Source: an uncultured Eggerthellaceae bacterium
Lineage (GTDB): Bacteria > Actinomycetota > Coriobacteriia > Coriobacteriales > Eggerthellaceae
NCBI GenBank assembly: GCA_947632575.1
Contig: CANRPV010000084.1
Span: forward strand, 1 to 6,445
Direction: 5' to 3'
Length of the DNA stretch: 6,445 bases
Made by a program: the position numbers and the translations under genes. Within the stretch, counting starts at the first letter, position 1; each line of letters begins with the position of its first letter. The notes beneath the pieces were generated by a model. The model was given only the letters and a program-made list of their open reading frames with translations, had not been told where the DNA came from and searched no databases. Positions 1-5,727 of the stretch are shown here, one piece after another.

Positions 1-1252
1 GGGTCGTTCCCCTTGTTTGCGTTGGAGTTTGAGAAGTTGGGGTCGCGGAACTTGAGCCCGCGCTTTGCCCGGATGTGGCTTGGCCCGAGGTGTTCTGTCT
101 GGTCGCGCTTTGCCCAGCCGTGCTCGTCTGTGTCGAGCCTTGGGCGGCGTTAGTCGTTGTTTGAGCGTTAGCCTGCTTGCGGAGCGCGATCTCCTGCTCG
201 TACTCCTTTACCAGATCCTCCGCGGCTTCCACCGATTCGGTGGTAACCCCTTCGGTGCGCAGACGGTTAGCCAAGCCCGGTTGCAAATCGTCGATGGACA
301 CGTCGGTGATACGCACGAGCTTCGATGTGTCGATGCCGAGCACTTCTCCGGGAAGTCCCTCGTAGATGGCCACATAATCACCATTGGCGGCCAGGTAGGC
401 GGCATTGCCGGTCAAAAAGCTAAACAGGAAAAACGCGCCGCCCAAAATAAAGGCGAGCAACAGCACCACGATGGCGGCGGTGATTTTCGTCTTGCGCGCG
501 ATCTTTTTGGAGCGCACCTCGGCAAAGCCGGTCACATCCACGACGATCACGGTGACGTTGTCGATGCCACCTGCGGCAAGAGCGGCGTTGACCAGTTGAG
601 AGGCGCAACGCTGAGGATCGCGGGTTCGGCAGAGTATGGCTTCGATATCTGGATCGTCCACCATAGAGGAGAGGCCATCGGAGCAGATCAGCAGGCGATC
701 GCCGGTGTGGACGTTGATCTCGAAGATATCCGGTTGGGTGGAAGGATCGCTTCCAAGGGCTCGGGTGATAACCGAGCGCTGAGGATGGACGCGCGCTTCG
801 GCGGGCGTGATCTCGCCGGCCTCGATCAGGTCGGCCATAAGTGAATGGTCACGGGTGATCTGTTGCAGGCGTCCTTGATGGAGGAGGTAAGCGCGCGAAT
901 CGCCCACCTGGGCGATGATGAGGCGTTCGTTTTCGAGCATCGCCGCCGTGCAGGTGGTGCCCATGCCTCGGCGGCCCACCCCTTCATGAGCGGCACGAAT
1001 GATCTCCAGGTTAGCCTCTTCCACCGCTTGGGCGAGAGCCTGGGCGTCGGGATGCGATGGGGCTCGCTCGGCTATGACGTTGACGGCGATCTCCGAGGCC
1101 ACCTCGCCGGCGGCATGACCGCCCATGCCGTCGCACACCACATACAGCGGAGGCGCCACCACGAGGGAATCTTCATTGTGCTCGCGCACATTGCCGATGT
1201 CGGTGCGCGAGCCGAAGGTGGATATCTTTTTCTGTTCTCGAGAGCTAACCAT
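1..1252 (-). CDS. pstP: PstP-type PP2C Ser/Thr protein phosphatase, membrane-anchored (C-terminus cut by window edge)
   Basis: Metal-dependent protein phosphatase expected to dephosphorylate Ser/Thr kinases and their substrates at the membrane. The frame is open for 417 codons from ATG to the left edge with no stop, so the C-terminus is missing. PP2C motifs are all present: R-x2-NED at 23-28, DGMGGH at 41-46, GTTCTAAM at 98-105, GDSRAY at 117-122, SDGL at 191-194 and GGIDNVT at 228-234. The expected phosphate-binding Arg (R23) and metal-binding acidic residues (E27, D41, D192, D231) are intact, so it should be active. A basic stretch (about 249-256) precedes one membrane helix at about 258-280. 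An exported segment of about 80 residues follows (AIYEGLPGEVLG at 295-306), then a Gln/Thr/Ser/Gly-rich tail from about 360. Its ATG shares one base with the fhaB stop (TGATG), indicating translational coupling. What is seen: motifs and topology. Inferred: control of the wall-synthesis kinase expected further left. Confidence 0.95.
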   Translation of the reverse strand, partial: MVSSREQKKISTFGSRTDIGNVREHNEDSLVVAPPLYVVCDGMGGHAAGEVASEIAVNVIAERAPSHPDAQALAQAVEEANLEIIRAAHEGVGRRGMGTTCTAAMLENERLIIAQVGDSRAYLLHQGRLQQITRDHSLMADLIEAGEITPAEARVHPQRSVITRALGSDPSTQPDIFEINVHTGDRLLICSDGLSSMVDDPDIEAILCRTRDPQRCASQLVNAALAAGGIDNVTVIVVDVTGFAEVRSKKIARKTKITAAIVVLLLAFILGGAFFLFSFLTGNAAYLAANGDYVAIYEGLPGEVLGIDTSKLVRITDVSIDDLQPGLANRLRTEGVTTESVEAAEDLVKEYEQEIALRKQANAQTTTNAAQGSTQTSTAGQSATRQNTSGQATSGQSAGSSSATPTSQTPTQTRGTT

Positions 1253-1665
1253 CAGAGATAACGAACCCGAATCTCCACGTCGCCGACCGTGACGACGTCT
1301 TTGTTCTTAAGAGCCGTCGGCTCGAAAATGCGCTGGCCGTTGACGTAGGTACCGTTGGTGGAGCCAAGGTCTTCCACGAAAAGATTCTGACCCATGAGCT
1401 GGAAGCGGGCGTGACGGCCCGAAACAAAACCGGCGCCGATAACGATGTCGGCTCCAGGGGAGCGTCCGACGATGACTGGCCCGTGAACGGCGATGGATAC
1501 GCCACGGAGTTCCTTCGGGCCGCGTTCCACGGAAAGATTCCAGGTGTGCTCTTTTTGCCGCTGGCCTTTGACCAGACCGATGCCCGTTCGCATGATCGCA
1601 AAGAGGAAAAGATAGAGCAGCGCGACGAACAGCAATCGGGCAATAAGCAGCATTACGTCGATCAC
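1252..1665 (-). CDS. fhaB: FhaB-like membrane-anchored FHA domain protein
   Basis: Small phosphothreonine-binding adaptor of 137 residues, middle gene of the fhaA-fhaB-pstP set. The N-terminus (about 5-25) is a hydrophobic helix with no signal cleavage site, so the protein should sit in the membrane with the rest in the cytoplasm. A polar linker (about 33-55) precedes a C-terminal FHA domain at about 60-137. The core FHA residues are visible: VGR at 66-68, S-x-RH at 82-85 and GSTNGTYVNG at 101-110. Ligand binding should therefore be intact. The start chosen is GTG, because GTGGGGAT lies six bases upstream. An ATG four codons downstream (1653) has no ribosome binding site. The stop overlaps the pstP start by one base. 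In mycobacteria the equivalent protein (FhaB/FipA) is a substrate of wall-linked Ser/Thr kinases and takes part in division; the same role here is inference. Confidence 0.93.
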   Translation of the reverse strand: MIDVMLLIARLLFVALLYLFLFAIMRTGIGLVKGQRQKEHTWNLSVERGPKELRGVSIAVHGPVIVGRSPGADIVIGAGFVSGRHARFQLMGQNLFVEDLGSTNGTYVNGQRIFEPTALKNKDVVTVGDVEIRVRYL

Positions 1666-1671
1666 GAAACT

Positions 1672-1679
1672 ATCCCCAC
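1672..1679 (-). promoter_or_regulatory. Ribosome binding site deciding the GTG start of fhaB
   Basis: On the minus strand GTGGGGAT is followed by six bases and then GTG at 1665. The ATG at 1653, the only nearby alternative, has no purine-rich stretch at the right distance. This supports the GTG start and keeps the full N-terminal helix. Confidence 0.6.
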
Positions 1680-1742
1680 TCTATTCTCTAGAAGCTCAAT
1701 CCTGTTAATTAAAATCCGATCACCCGACGCTCGAGAAGACCC

Positions 1743-2897
1743 TTAGACCAGCTGGAACTCGAGGGTGGTGGTTCCCAGCAAGACCTCGTCGGCGTCATTG
1801 AGGGCGGCCGACTGTATCTGCCGTCCGTTGACGAAGGTGCCGTTGGTGGAGCCGAGATCCGTAATGGTCCACTGACCATAGTCGTCGCAGGAGATCTCCG
1901 CATGGATGCGCGAGACGTTGATATCGGGGATGACCACCTCATTGCGAGATTCACGCCCGATATGAAGGCGCTTTCCGTTGAGGCGGTAAGCGCGGTCATT
2001 GGCGGCGTCGTAGAGATAGGCTTGGAGCTGCATCTGAGCTGCGGGAGCAGCAACAGGCGCAGCAGCCTGGTTATTAAAGACCATCGTAGGCGGCGCCTGG
2101 GTGTGAGCTGCGGGGCTCACCACCCGCTCATCGAAGCCCTGGGCGCTCTCCTCAAGATACTCGTCGTCGCCGAAATAAGCGGCTGCGGCGCCTTGATCCA
2201 ACGGCGTCTGAGCGGGATGGACAGGTGCTACACGGCCGGCTTGCCGAGAAGGCATGGCCGCGGCGGCCTGCATTGCCGAAGCGCCACCCATGGCCGTGGC
2301 CGGCATGGCGGAAGCGGCTTGCGGCATAACCGGCGCTGCCGGTGCAACCGGGGCAGCGGCGGGTGCTTGGGATGGCATGGGGCTCCGACGAGGCATGGCG
2401 TTTTGCCTCTGAGACATTGGCTGCATTGGTTGGCGCTTTGGCTGAGCGACCGCGCGAGCTGCGGGAGCGGGCGTCGGTGCGAGACCATAGTGCTCCATCT
2501 CCTCTTGGCGCAGCTGGGCCACCAGCGGAGCGGCCACCATCTCAGCGATCACATCGAATTTGCCATGACGCAAGTCGTTGTCGACGATAAAGCGCACGAG
2601 TGGTTGCCCGTCCATGATCAAGCCGCCCTCATTGGCTTTCGCGGCGAGATACGTCTCGGTTTCTCCGGCAAGGGTCGGATAGTAGCCAAAGAGCCGAGCG
2701 TCATCATCGGGGCTCACCAAAACGGTGTAGAGCGTAGGCGCGTATTGCTTACCGGCTCCGACCATTTTTTGGCGGCGCATCTGCTTTTCGGCTTTTTTAG
2801 CGATTTGAACTGGCGAAAGAGGAGAATCGGAGATACGACTGGCGGCTCCGTCTACCGCATCATCAATTCTGCCTTCAACCCGAGAAAGAAAACCCAT
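1743..2897 (-). CDS. fhaA: FhaA-like protein: N-terminal FhaA (DUF3662) domain, long linker, C-terminal FHA domain
   Basis: Cytoplasmic phosphothreonine-binding protein of 384 residues, first gene of the minus-strand signalling block. Residues about 1-138 match the FhaA N-terminal family in style: it opens MGFLSRVEGRIDDAVDGA, has a basic patch KKAEKQMRRQK at 34-44, and continues with alternating strands and helices to about 138. Residues about 140-288 are low complexity, rich in Ala, Pro, Gln and Met, with an acidic island (DDEYLEE) at 244-250. A canonical FHA domain fills about 291-384: IGRES at 313-317, SRIHAEI at 329-335 and GSTNGTFVNG at 349-358. The ATG start has AGAGG eight bases upstream. 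The 77-bp gap to fhaB holds no clear terminator, so one transcript is likely. In mycobacteria FhaA links kinase signalling to the lipid II flippase region and wall synthesis; a similar role here is inferred from synteny. The linker is longer and more biased than the folded parts and is probably disordered. Confidence 0.94.
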   Translation of the reverse strand: MGFLSRVEGRIDDAVDGAASRISDSPLSPVQIAKKAEKQMRRQKMVGAGKQYAPTLYTVLVSPDDDARLFGYYPTLAGETETYLAAKANEGGLIMDGQPLVRFIVDNDLRHGKFDVIAEMVAAPLVAQLRQEEMEHYGLAPTPAPAARAVAQPKRQPMQPMSQRQNAMPRRSPMPSQAPAAAPVAPAAPVMPQAASAMPATAMGGASAMQAAAAMPSRQAGRVAPVHPAQTPLDQGAAAAYFGDDEYLEESAQGFDERVVSPAAHTQAPPTMVFNNQAAAPVAAPAAQMQLQAYLYDAANDRAYRLNGKRLHIGRESRNEVVIPDINVSRIHAEISCDDYGQWTITDLGSTNGTFVNGRQIQSAALNDADEVLLGTTTLEFQLV

Positions 2898-2931
2898 GAC
2901 AGGAACCTCTCTTTATCGTGCTACGTTTAAA

Positions 2932-2961
2932 ATTCTGTTAGGGAAATCTTGCCACAATCAA
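2932..2961 (-). promoter_or_regulatory. Candidate promoter of the fhaA-fhaB-pstP operon
   Basis: On the minus strand TTGATT (2961-2956) is separated by 18 bases from CAGAAT (2937-2932). Each hexamer matches four of six positions of the vegetative sigma-factor consensus. Transcription would begin near 2925, giving a leader of about 28 bases that includes the AGAGG ribosome binding site. The position, just upstream of the first operon gene, is the main support; the match itself is modest. Confidence 0.4.
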
Positions 2962-3023
2962 GGGGACGCTGGCAAAAAATTGACCATCTTCTACCAATTC
3001 GCCATTTCCGTTTAGTTAGGCAA

Positions 3024-3029
3024 TAGAAT
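3024..3029 (+). promoter_or_regulatory. Candidate -10 element for the ABC1K gene
   Basis: TAGAAT matches five of six positions of TATAAT and lies 40 bases upstream of the ATG. No good -35 hexamer stands 16-18 bases upstream. A TTGACC at 2980-2985 is too far away to pair with it. It could be an activator-dependent promoter, or the real promoter may be elsewhere in the 172-bp divergent region. Confidence 0.28.
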
Positions 3030-3047
3030 TAAGCCATAAAAAACGGT

Positions 3048-3065
3048 GGGTTTGAACCCGGGAGG
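3048..3065 (+). promoter_or_regulatory. Near-palindrome abutting the ABC1K ribosome binding site
   Basis: GGGTTTGAACCC (3048-3059) has arms GGGTT and AACCC and directly abuts GGGAGG (3060-3065 reads GGGAGG; the core GGAGG is 3061-3065). Four bases separate this ribosome binding site from the ATG at 3070, which settles the start over the in-frame GTG at 3046. The palindrome could be an operator or a weak hairpin next to the ribosome binding site, but at this length it could also be chance. Confidence 0.45.
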
Positions 3066-3069
3066 CGTT

Positions 3070-4722
3070 ATGGCTACCTTCAAAGAGTTCATGCATGTGG
3101 CGGAGCTGACGGTCAACGACAAGACCTCGTCTCGGCGCATGGGGGAAATCCTTTCGATCATGCGCAAGTACAAGCTATCCCATGGTTTGACTCCGGAAAA
3201 AGCCGTCTCCATGCTCGAGGATTTAGGTCCTACCTACGTGAAGCTAGGGCAATTGGCCTCTAACCAGATGGATATTTTGCCGAAGGCCTACTGTGACGCT
3301 TTCCAGGCGTTACATACGCAGGTAACGCCGATGGATTTCGAGACGGTGAGCACCTGCCTCAATGAGGCCTACGGCAAAGATTGGCATGAGGTTTTTCAGT
3401 CCATCGACGAGACGCCGCTTGGCTCCGCCTCTATCGCTCAAGTGCACAAAGCGTGGCTTTCAGATGGAACGGTGGTTGCCGTTAAAGTGCGCAGACCGGG
3501 CATCGTGGAGCAGATGGCAGAGGACTTGGCCCTGATGAAGCATGCTCTGGCGCTTGCGGAGTTTGCCACCACGCGTCACGAGGACATCATGCTCAACCTC
3601 GACGGCTTCGTGGATGAGCTGGAGAGGACCACCGAACGCGAGGTGGATTTCACCATCGAGCTGAAAAATCTCGTTCGTTTTAAGAAGGAGATCGCCGACG
3701 AGCGAGGTGTGACCTCGCCTACGCCTTATCCGGAGATATCCAACGAGGCGGTTCTCGTGATGGAGTACGTGGAGGGCACGGAGATCAACCAGGTCGAAGA
3801 TCTCAAAGCTCAGGGACTGGATGTGACGGCGCTCGCCAAACGGCTCGCCGACAGTTACGCCTCCCAGGTGATCGACAAGGGCTTTTTCCACGCGGATCCG
3901 CACGCGGGCAATATTTTGGTGCGCGATGGCGATATCGTTTGGATCGATCTGGGCATGACCGGCAGCCTCACCGCCGGCGAGCGCAATCATGTGGGCGAGG
4001 TATTCCAAGCGGTGGCCACCCAAAACGGCTACGAGCTCAAGGAGGCGCTGCTCGGGCTCTGCACGGCGCGCGGCGAGATCAACCACGGGCAGATGCTCAG
4101 CTCCATGGAAGAGCTCATCAACTCCTATTCCACCAATCGCCTCTCCGACGTCAACGTGGGCGAGGTGTTTCAAGAGGCCATCGAGATCCTGCGGCAGCAA
4201 AATCTCGTGATGAACCCCTCATTCACGATGATCGCCCGCGGTTTTATCACCCTTGAGGGCGTCATCTCCCAGATAGCGCCCCAGATAAGCATCGTGGATG
4301 TGATTTCCAAGCACGTTATTCGCCAAGCGCTCAACCCCGAGACCATCAAGGCGAAGGTGAACGAATTGGCCACCTCGACGGTGGAGTCGGCCGAGTCCAT
4401 GACCAAGATTCCCACCGAGGTGCTCCATACCCTCGATATGGTTAACCGCGGGCAGATTCACGTGGGTGCTGATCTTTCGGTGCCGGAAGATGCGATGGCA
4501 ACCATTTATGTGGTGGCTGGTCGTTTGGTACTGGCCATCATCGCGGCGGCGCTGTTCATGGGGTCATCGATCATCTGCACAACGTCCATGGAACCCAAGC
4601 TTTTGGAGGTACCGCTACTTGGTTTCATCGGTTTTGTGTTCGCCGCGGCACTTGCGATCTACGTGGTCGTACTTACGCTCAAAGACCGACACCAGCTGCT
4701 GAATCACGAGAAAATCGAGTAG
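3070..4722 (+). CDS. ABC1 kinase-like (AarF/UbiB family) membrane protein
   Basis: Atypical protein-kinase-like ATPase of 550 residues with the full ABC1K signature. Seen in order: KLGQ at 58-61 (the family KxGQ motif) within LGQLASNQMDILP; the Ala-rich loop, here PLGSASIAQVH, at 116-126; VAVKV with nucleotide-binding K139; catalytic-loop HADPHAGN at 274-281 with D276 and N281; and the metal-binding motif, here IDLGM, at 292-296. The C-terminus has two membrane helices at about 479-503 and 514-537, the usual UbiB-type anchor. Length is typical. GGAGG four bases upstream supports the ATG start. The gene stands alone, divergent from fhaA and ending at its own terminator. Known members support ubiquinone synthesis or act on other lipids. 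Most gut Actinobacteria of the suspected class would use menaquinone or none, so the substrate is unknown and ubiB would be an over-call. Family assignment is very secure; function is open. Confidence 0.93.
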   Translation: MATFKEFMHVAELTVNDKTSSRRMGEILSIMRKYKLSHGLTPEKAVSMLEDLGPTYVKLGQLASNQMDILPKAYCDAFQALHTQVTPMDFETVSTCLNEAYGKDWHEVFQSIDETPLGSASIAQVHKAWLSDGTVVAVKVRRPGIVEQMAEDLALMKHALALAEFATTRHEDIMLNLDGFVDELERTTEREVDFTIELKNLVRFKKEIADERGVTSPTPYPEISNEAVLVMEYVEGTEINQVEDLKAQGLDVTALAKRLADSYASQVIDKGFFHADPHAGNILVRDGDIVWIDLGMTGSLTAGERNHVGEVFQAVATQNGYELKEALLGLCTARGEINHGQMLSSMEELINSYSTNRLSDVNVGEVFQEAIEILRQQNLVMNPSFTMIARGFITLEGVISQIAPQISIVDVISKHVIRQALNPETIKAKVNELATSTVESAESMTKIPTEVLHTLDMVNRGQIHVGADLSVPEDAMATIYVVAGRLVLAIIAAALFMGSSIICTTSMEPKLLEVPLLGFIGFVFAAALAIYVVVLTLKDRHQLLNHEKIE

Positions 4723-4748
4723 GCGCTTTTTAAGGCGCTTTTGCTTTT
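4723..4748 (+). terminator. Rho-independent terminator after the ABC1K gene
   Basis: Stem GCGCTT (4723-4728) pairs with AGGCGC (4733-4738) through one T-G pair, around a TTTA loop, followed by TTTTGCTTTT. It begins right after the TAG stop. The final T run overlaps the TAA stop codon of the convergent iron-sulfur gene. Only 24 bases separate the two stop codons. The stem is short, so efficiency may be moderate. The reverse orientation lacks a T run. Confidence 0.6.
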
Positions 4749-5517
4749 AAGCGTCTACCTCGGGCAGCTCAGTGAAAGTTTCATCTTTGGGTCCCCACGT
4801 GCCTTCGAAGGCGCTGCTCCCGTCTTTGAACCCCATGGGATCGTGCGTCGCATCACAAAACGGCTTGTTGCGACTGTGTCCGCAGCGACAAAGCGCGTAG
4901 CGATTACGTCGTTCGTAGACTTCACCATCGGCGCCTTCAAGAGGGATGCCTCCGCGGACGAAGATGGGCCCGCTGCAAGATTCCGGCACATCCTCTAACA
5001 AGACGATGCTCGGCTCGAAGCTGTCTTCGTAAACCTTTTCCGTCCGTGCGTCCACATGGGCGAGGCGGCCGGTGGGGCAGTGCCAAGAGGCGGCGACGGC
5101 TTCTTGTTTGAGGTGATAATCGTGGCCCGATATCTCGGTGAGCGTCCACACCTCTTTTCCGTCCCGGTGGCAGAAGCGAGAATAGGAGCAGCGATTGTCA
5201 TCGAAGAGATAGAGCTCGTCTCCGGGAAAAACGTCGGTTCGGTCTTTATAAGGCATCTTATCGGCCACCTCTTCACCATGAAACGTTTGCCCGGAGGCGT
5301 CGGCTTTAGCATGGCTTCCGTCGCAGAACGGCTTTGAGTGACTGCGTCCACAGCGGCAGAGATGATACTCATCCTGAGTCTCATAATCCTTGACGTGGTG
5401 ATACTCCAGATGAGTCCCATCTTCGCAGGGAACAGCGGCGTCTTCGGAGAGGGGTACGCCGCTAGTCACGACATAAGGTCCGTCTTTGACGATGGTGATG
5501 CGGGGATCGCTGCTCAT
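4747..5517 (-). CDS. Iron-sulfur protein with two CDGSH motifs flanking a ferredoxin-like cysteine module
   Basis: Soluble protein of 256 residues predicted to carry several iron-sulfur clusters. Each CDGSH motif has the C-x-C-x8-C-x3-H pattern that ligates a [2Fe-2S] cluster through three Cys and one His. The first is CRCGRSHSKPFCDGSH at 54-69 (C54, C56, C65, H69); the second is CRCGHSRNKPFCDATH at 210-225 (C210, C212, C221, H225). Both are preceded by a similar strand-rich segment (GPYVVTSGVPL near 13-23; GPIFVRGGIPL near 183-193), which points to internal duplication. Between them C110, C116 and CPTGRL at 147-152 resemble the divergent mono-cluster ferredoxin family (Fer4_19). ATG at 5517 has AAAGGAG five bases upstream; a TTG 18 codons further up lacks one. 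No signal peptide or membrane segment is visible. Role is inferred only as electron transfer or redox/iron sensing. It is divergent from the universal stress protein gene. Confidence 0.9.
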   Translation of the reverse strand: MSSDPRITIVKDGPYVVTSGVPLSEDAAVPCEDGTHLEYHHVKDYETQDEYHLCRCGRSHSKPFCDGSHAKADASGQTFHGEEVADKMPYKDRTDVFPGDELYLFDDNRCSYSRFCHRDGKEVWTLTEISGHDYHLKQEAVAASWHCPTGRLAHVDARTEKVYEDSFEPSIVLLEDVPESCSGPIFVRGGIPLEGADGEVYERRNRYALCRCGHSRNKPFCDATHDPMGFKDGSSAFEGTWGPKDETFTELPEVDA

Positions 5518-5536
5518 GAGGGCTCCTTTAAAGAGA

Positions 5537-5564
5537 CTCAAGCCATCAAAAACCGAGGCTTGAG
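5537..5564 (-). repeat. Perfect 8-bp inverted repeat in the leader of the CDGSH gene
   Basis: CTCAAGCC (5537-5544) and GGCTTGAG (5557-5564) are exact inverted copies around a 12-base spacer. On the minus strand they would form a stem-loop with a T-rich loop, ending 19 bases before the ATG and just upstream of the AAAGGAG ribosome binding site. It lies downstream of the candidate promoter, so it may act as an RNA leader hairpin or as a repressor operator. It is not a classical terminator, since only TCTCTTT follows. Confidence 0.6.
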
Positions 5565-5592
5565 CAACCAAATATTAGCCGGTAGCAGCTCT

Positions 5593-5620
5593 ATTCTACG
5601 GAGGCTTCGGCTCTGATCAA
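5593..5620 (-). promoter_or_regulatory. Candidate promoter of the CDGSH gene
   Basis: On the minus strand TTGATC (5620-5615) and TAGAAT (5598-5593) are 16 bases apart, matching four and five of six consensus positions. Transcription would start near 5586 and give a leader of about 70 bases carrying the inverted repeat at 5537-5564 and the ribosome binding site. Confidence 0.48.
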
Positions 5621-5632
5621 GGAAACAAAGCT

Positions 5633-5655
5633 ACAGTTGATAAAACGTTAACTGT
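5633..5655. promoter_or_regulatory. Dyad ACAGTT-N11-AACTGT, possible operator
   Basis: ACAGTT (5633-5638) and AACTGT (5650-5655) are exact inverted copies whose centres are 17 bp apart. The element lies upstream of both divergent genes, between the candidate promoter of the CDGSH gene and the start region of the stress protein gene. This is a natural place for a dimeric regulator. As RNA it would make only a weak AT-rich stem. The binding protein is unknown. Confidence 0.42.
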
Positions 5656-5662
5656 CGGGCTT

Positions 5663-5690
5663 TTTATACGGTGGTTCTATAGGGTAAGAT
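5663..5690 (+). promoter_or_regulatory. Weak candidate promoter of the universal stress protein gene
   Basis: TTTATA (5663-5668) and TAAGAT (5685-5690) are 16 bases apart, each matching four of six consensus positions. They stand 38 bases before the ATG at 5728, which has a strong AAAGGGAGG ribosome binding site at 5715-5723. TATACG (5665-5670) and TATAGG (5678-5683) in the same tract could serve as -10 elements instead. Confidence 0.27.
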
Positions 5691-5727
5691 ACCCACACAC
5701 AGACCCTCGACTTCAAAGGGAGGCAGT

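Noticed and set aside
65..844. Plus-strand open frame of 259 codons
   Set aside because: It lies opposite the PP2C phosphatase motifs in pstP. The composition is shadow-like, no family is recognisable, and pstP reads through the whole stretch without a stop.
1902..2930. Plus-strand open frame of 342 codons
   Set aside because: It is fully antisense to fhaA, whose FhaA and FHA domains are unmistakable. Its translation is Gly/Arg/His/Cys-rich without any domain, as expected from opposite-strand reading of GC-rich Ala/Pro codons, and it has no ribosome binding site.
3046..3069. Upstream GTG start for the ABC1K gene
   Set aside because: The GTG lacks a ribosome binding site, whereas GGAGG stands just before the ATG at 3070. 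The eight extra residues would be a translation of the GGGTTTGAACCC palindrome and the ribosome binding site itself.
3460..4200. Minus-strand open frame of 246 codons
   Set aside because: It is antisense to the catalytic core of the ABC1K gene, has no recognisable domain, and is rich in His/Leu/Val as is usual for such shadows.
5518..5571. 18-residue N-terminal extension of the CDGSH protein from a TTG
   Set aside because: The TTG has no ribosome binding site, and the extension would translate the leader hairpin and the AAAGGAG site that serves the ATG at 5517.
5633..5670. ACAGTT dyad followed by CGGGCTTTTT as a terminator
   Set aside because: The stem is AT-rich and weak, five bases separate it from the T run, and no plus-strand gene lies upstream for it to terminate.
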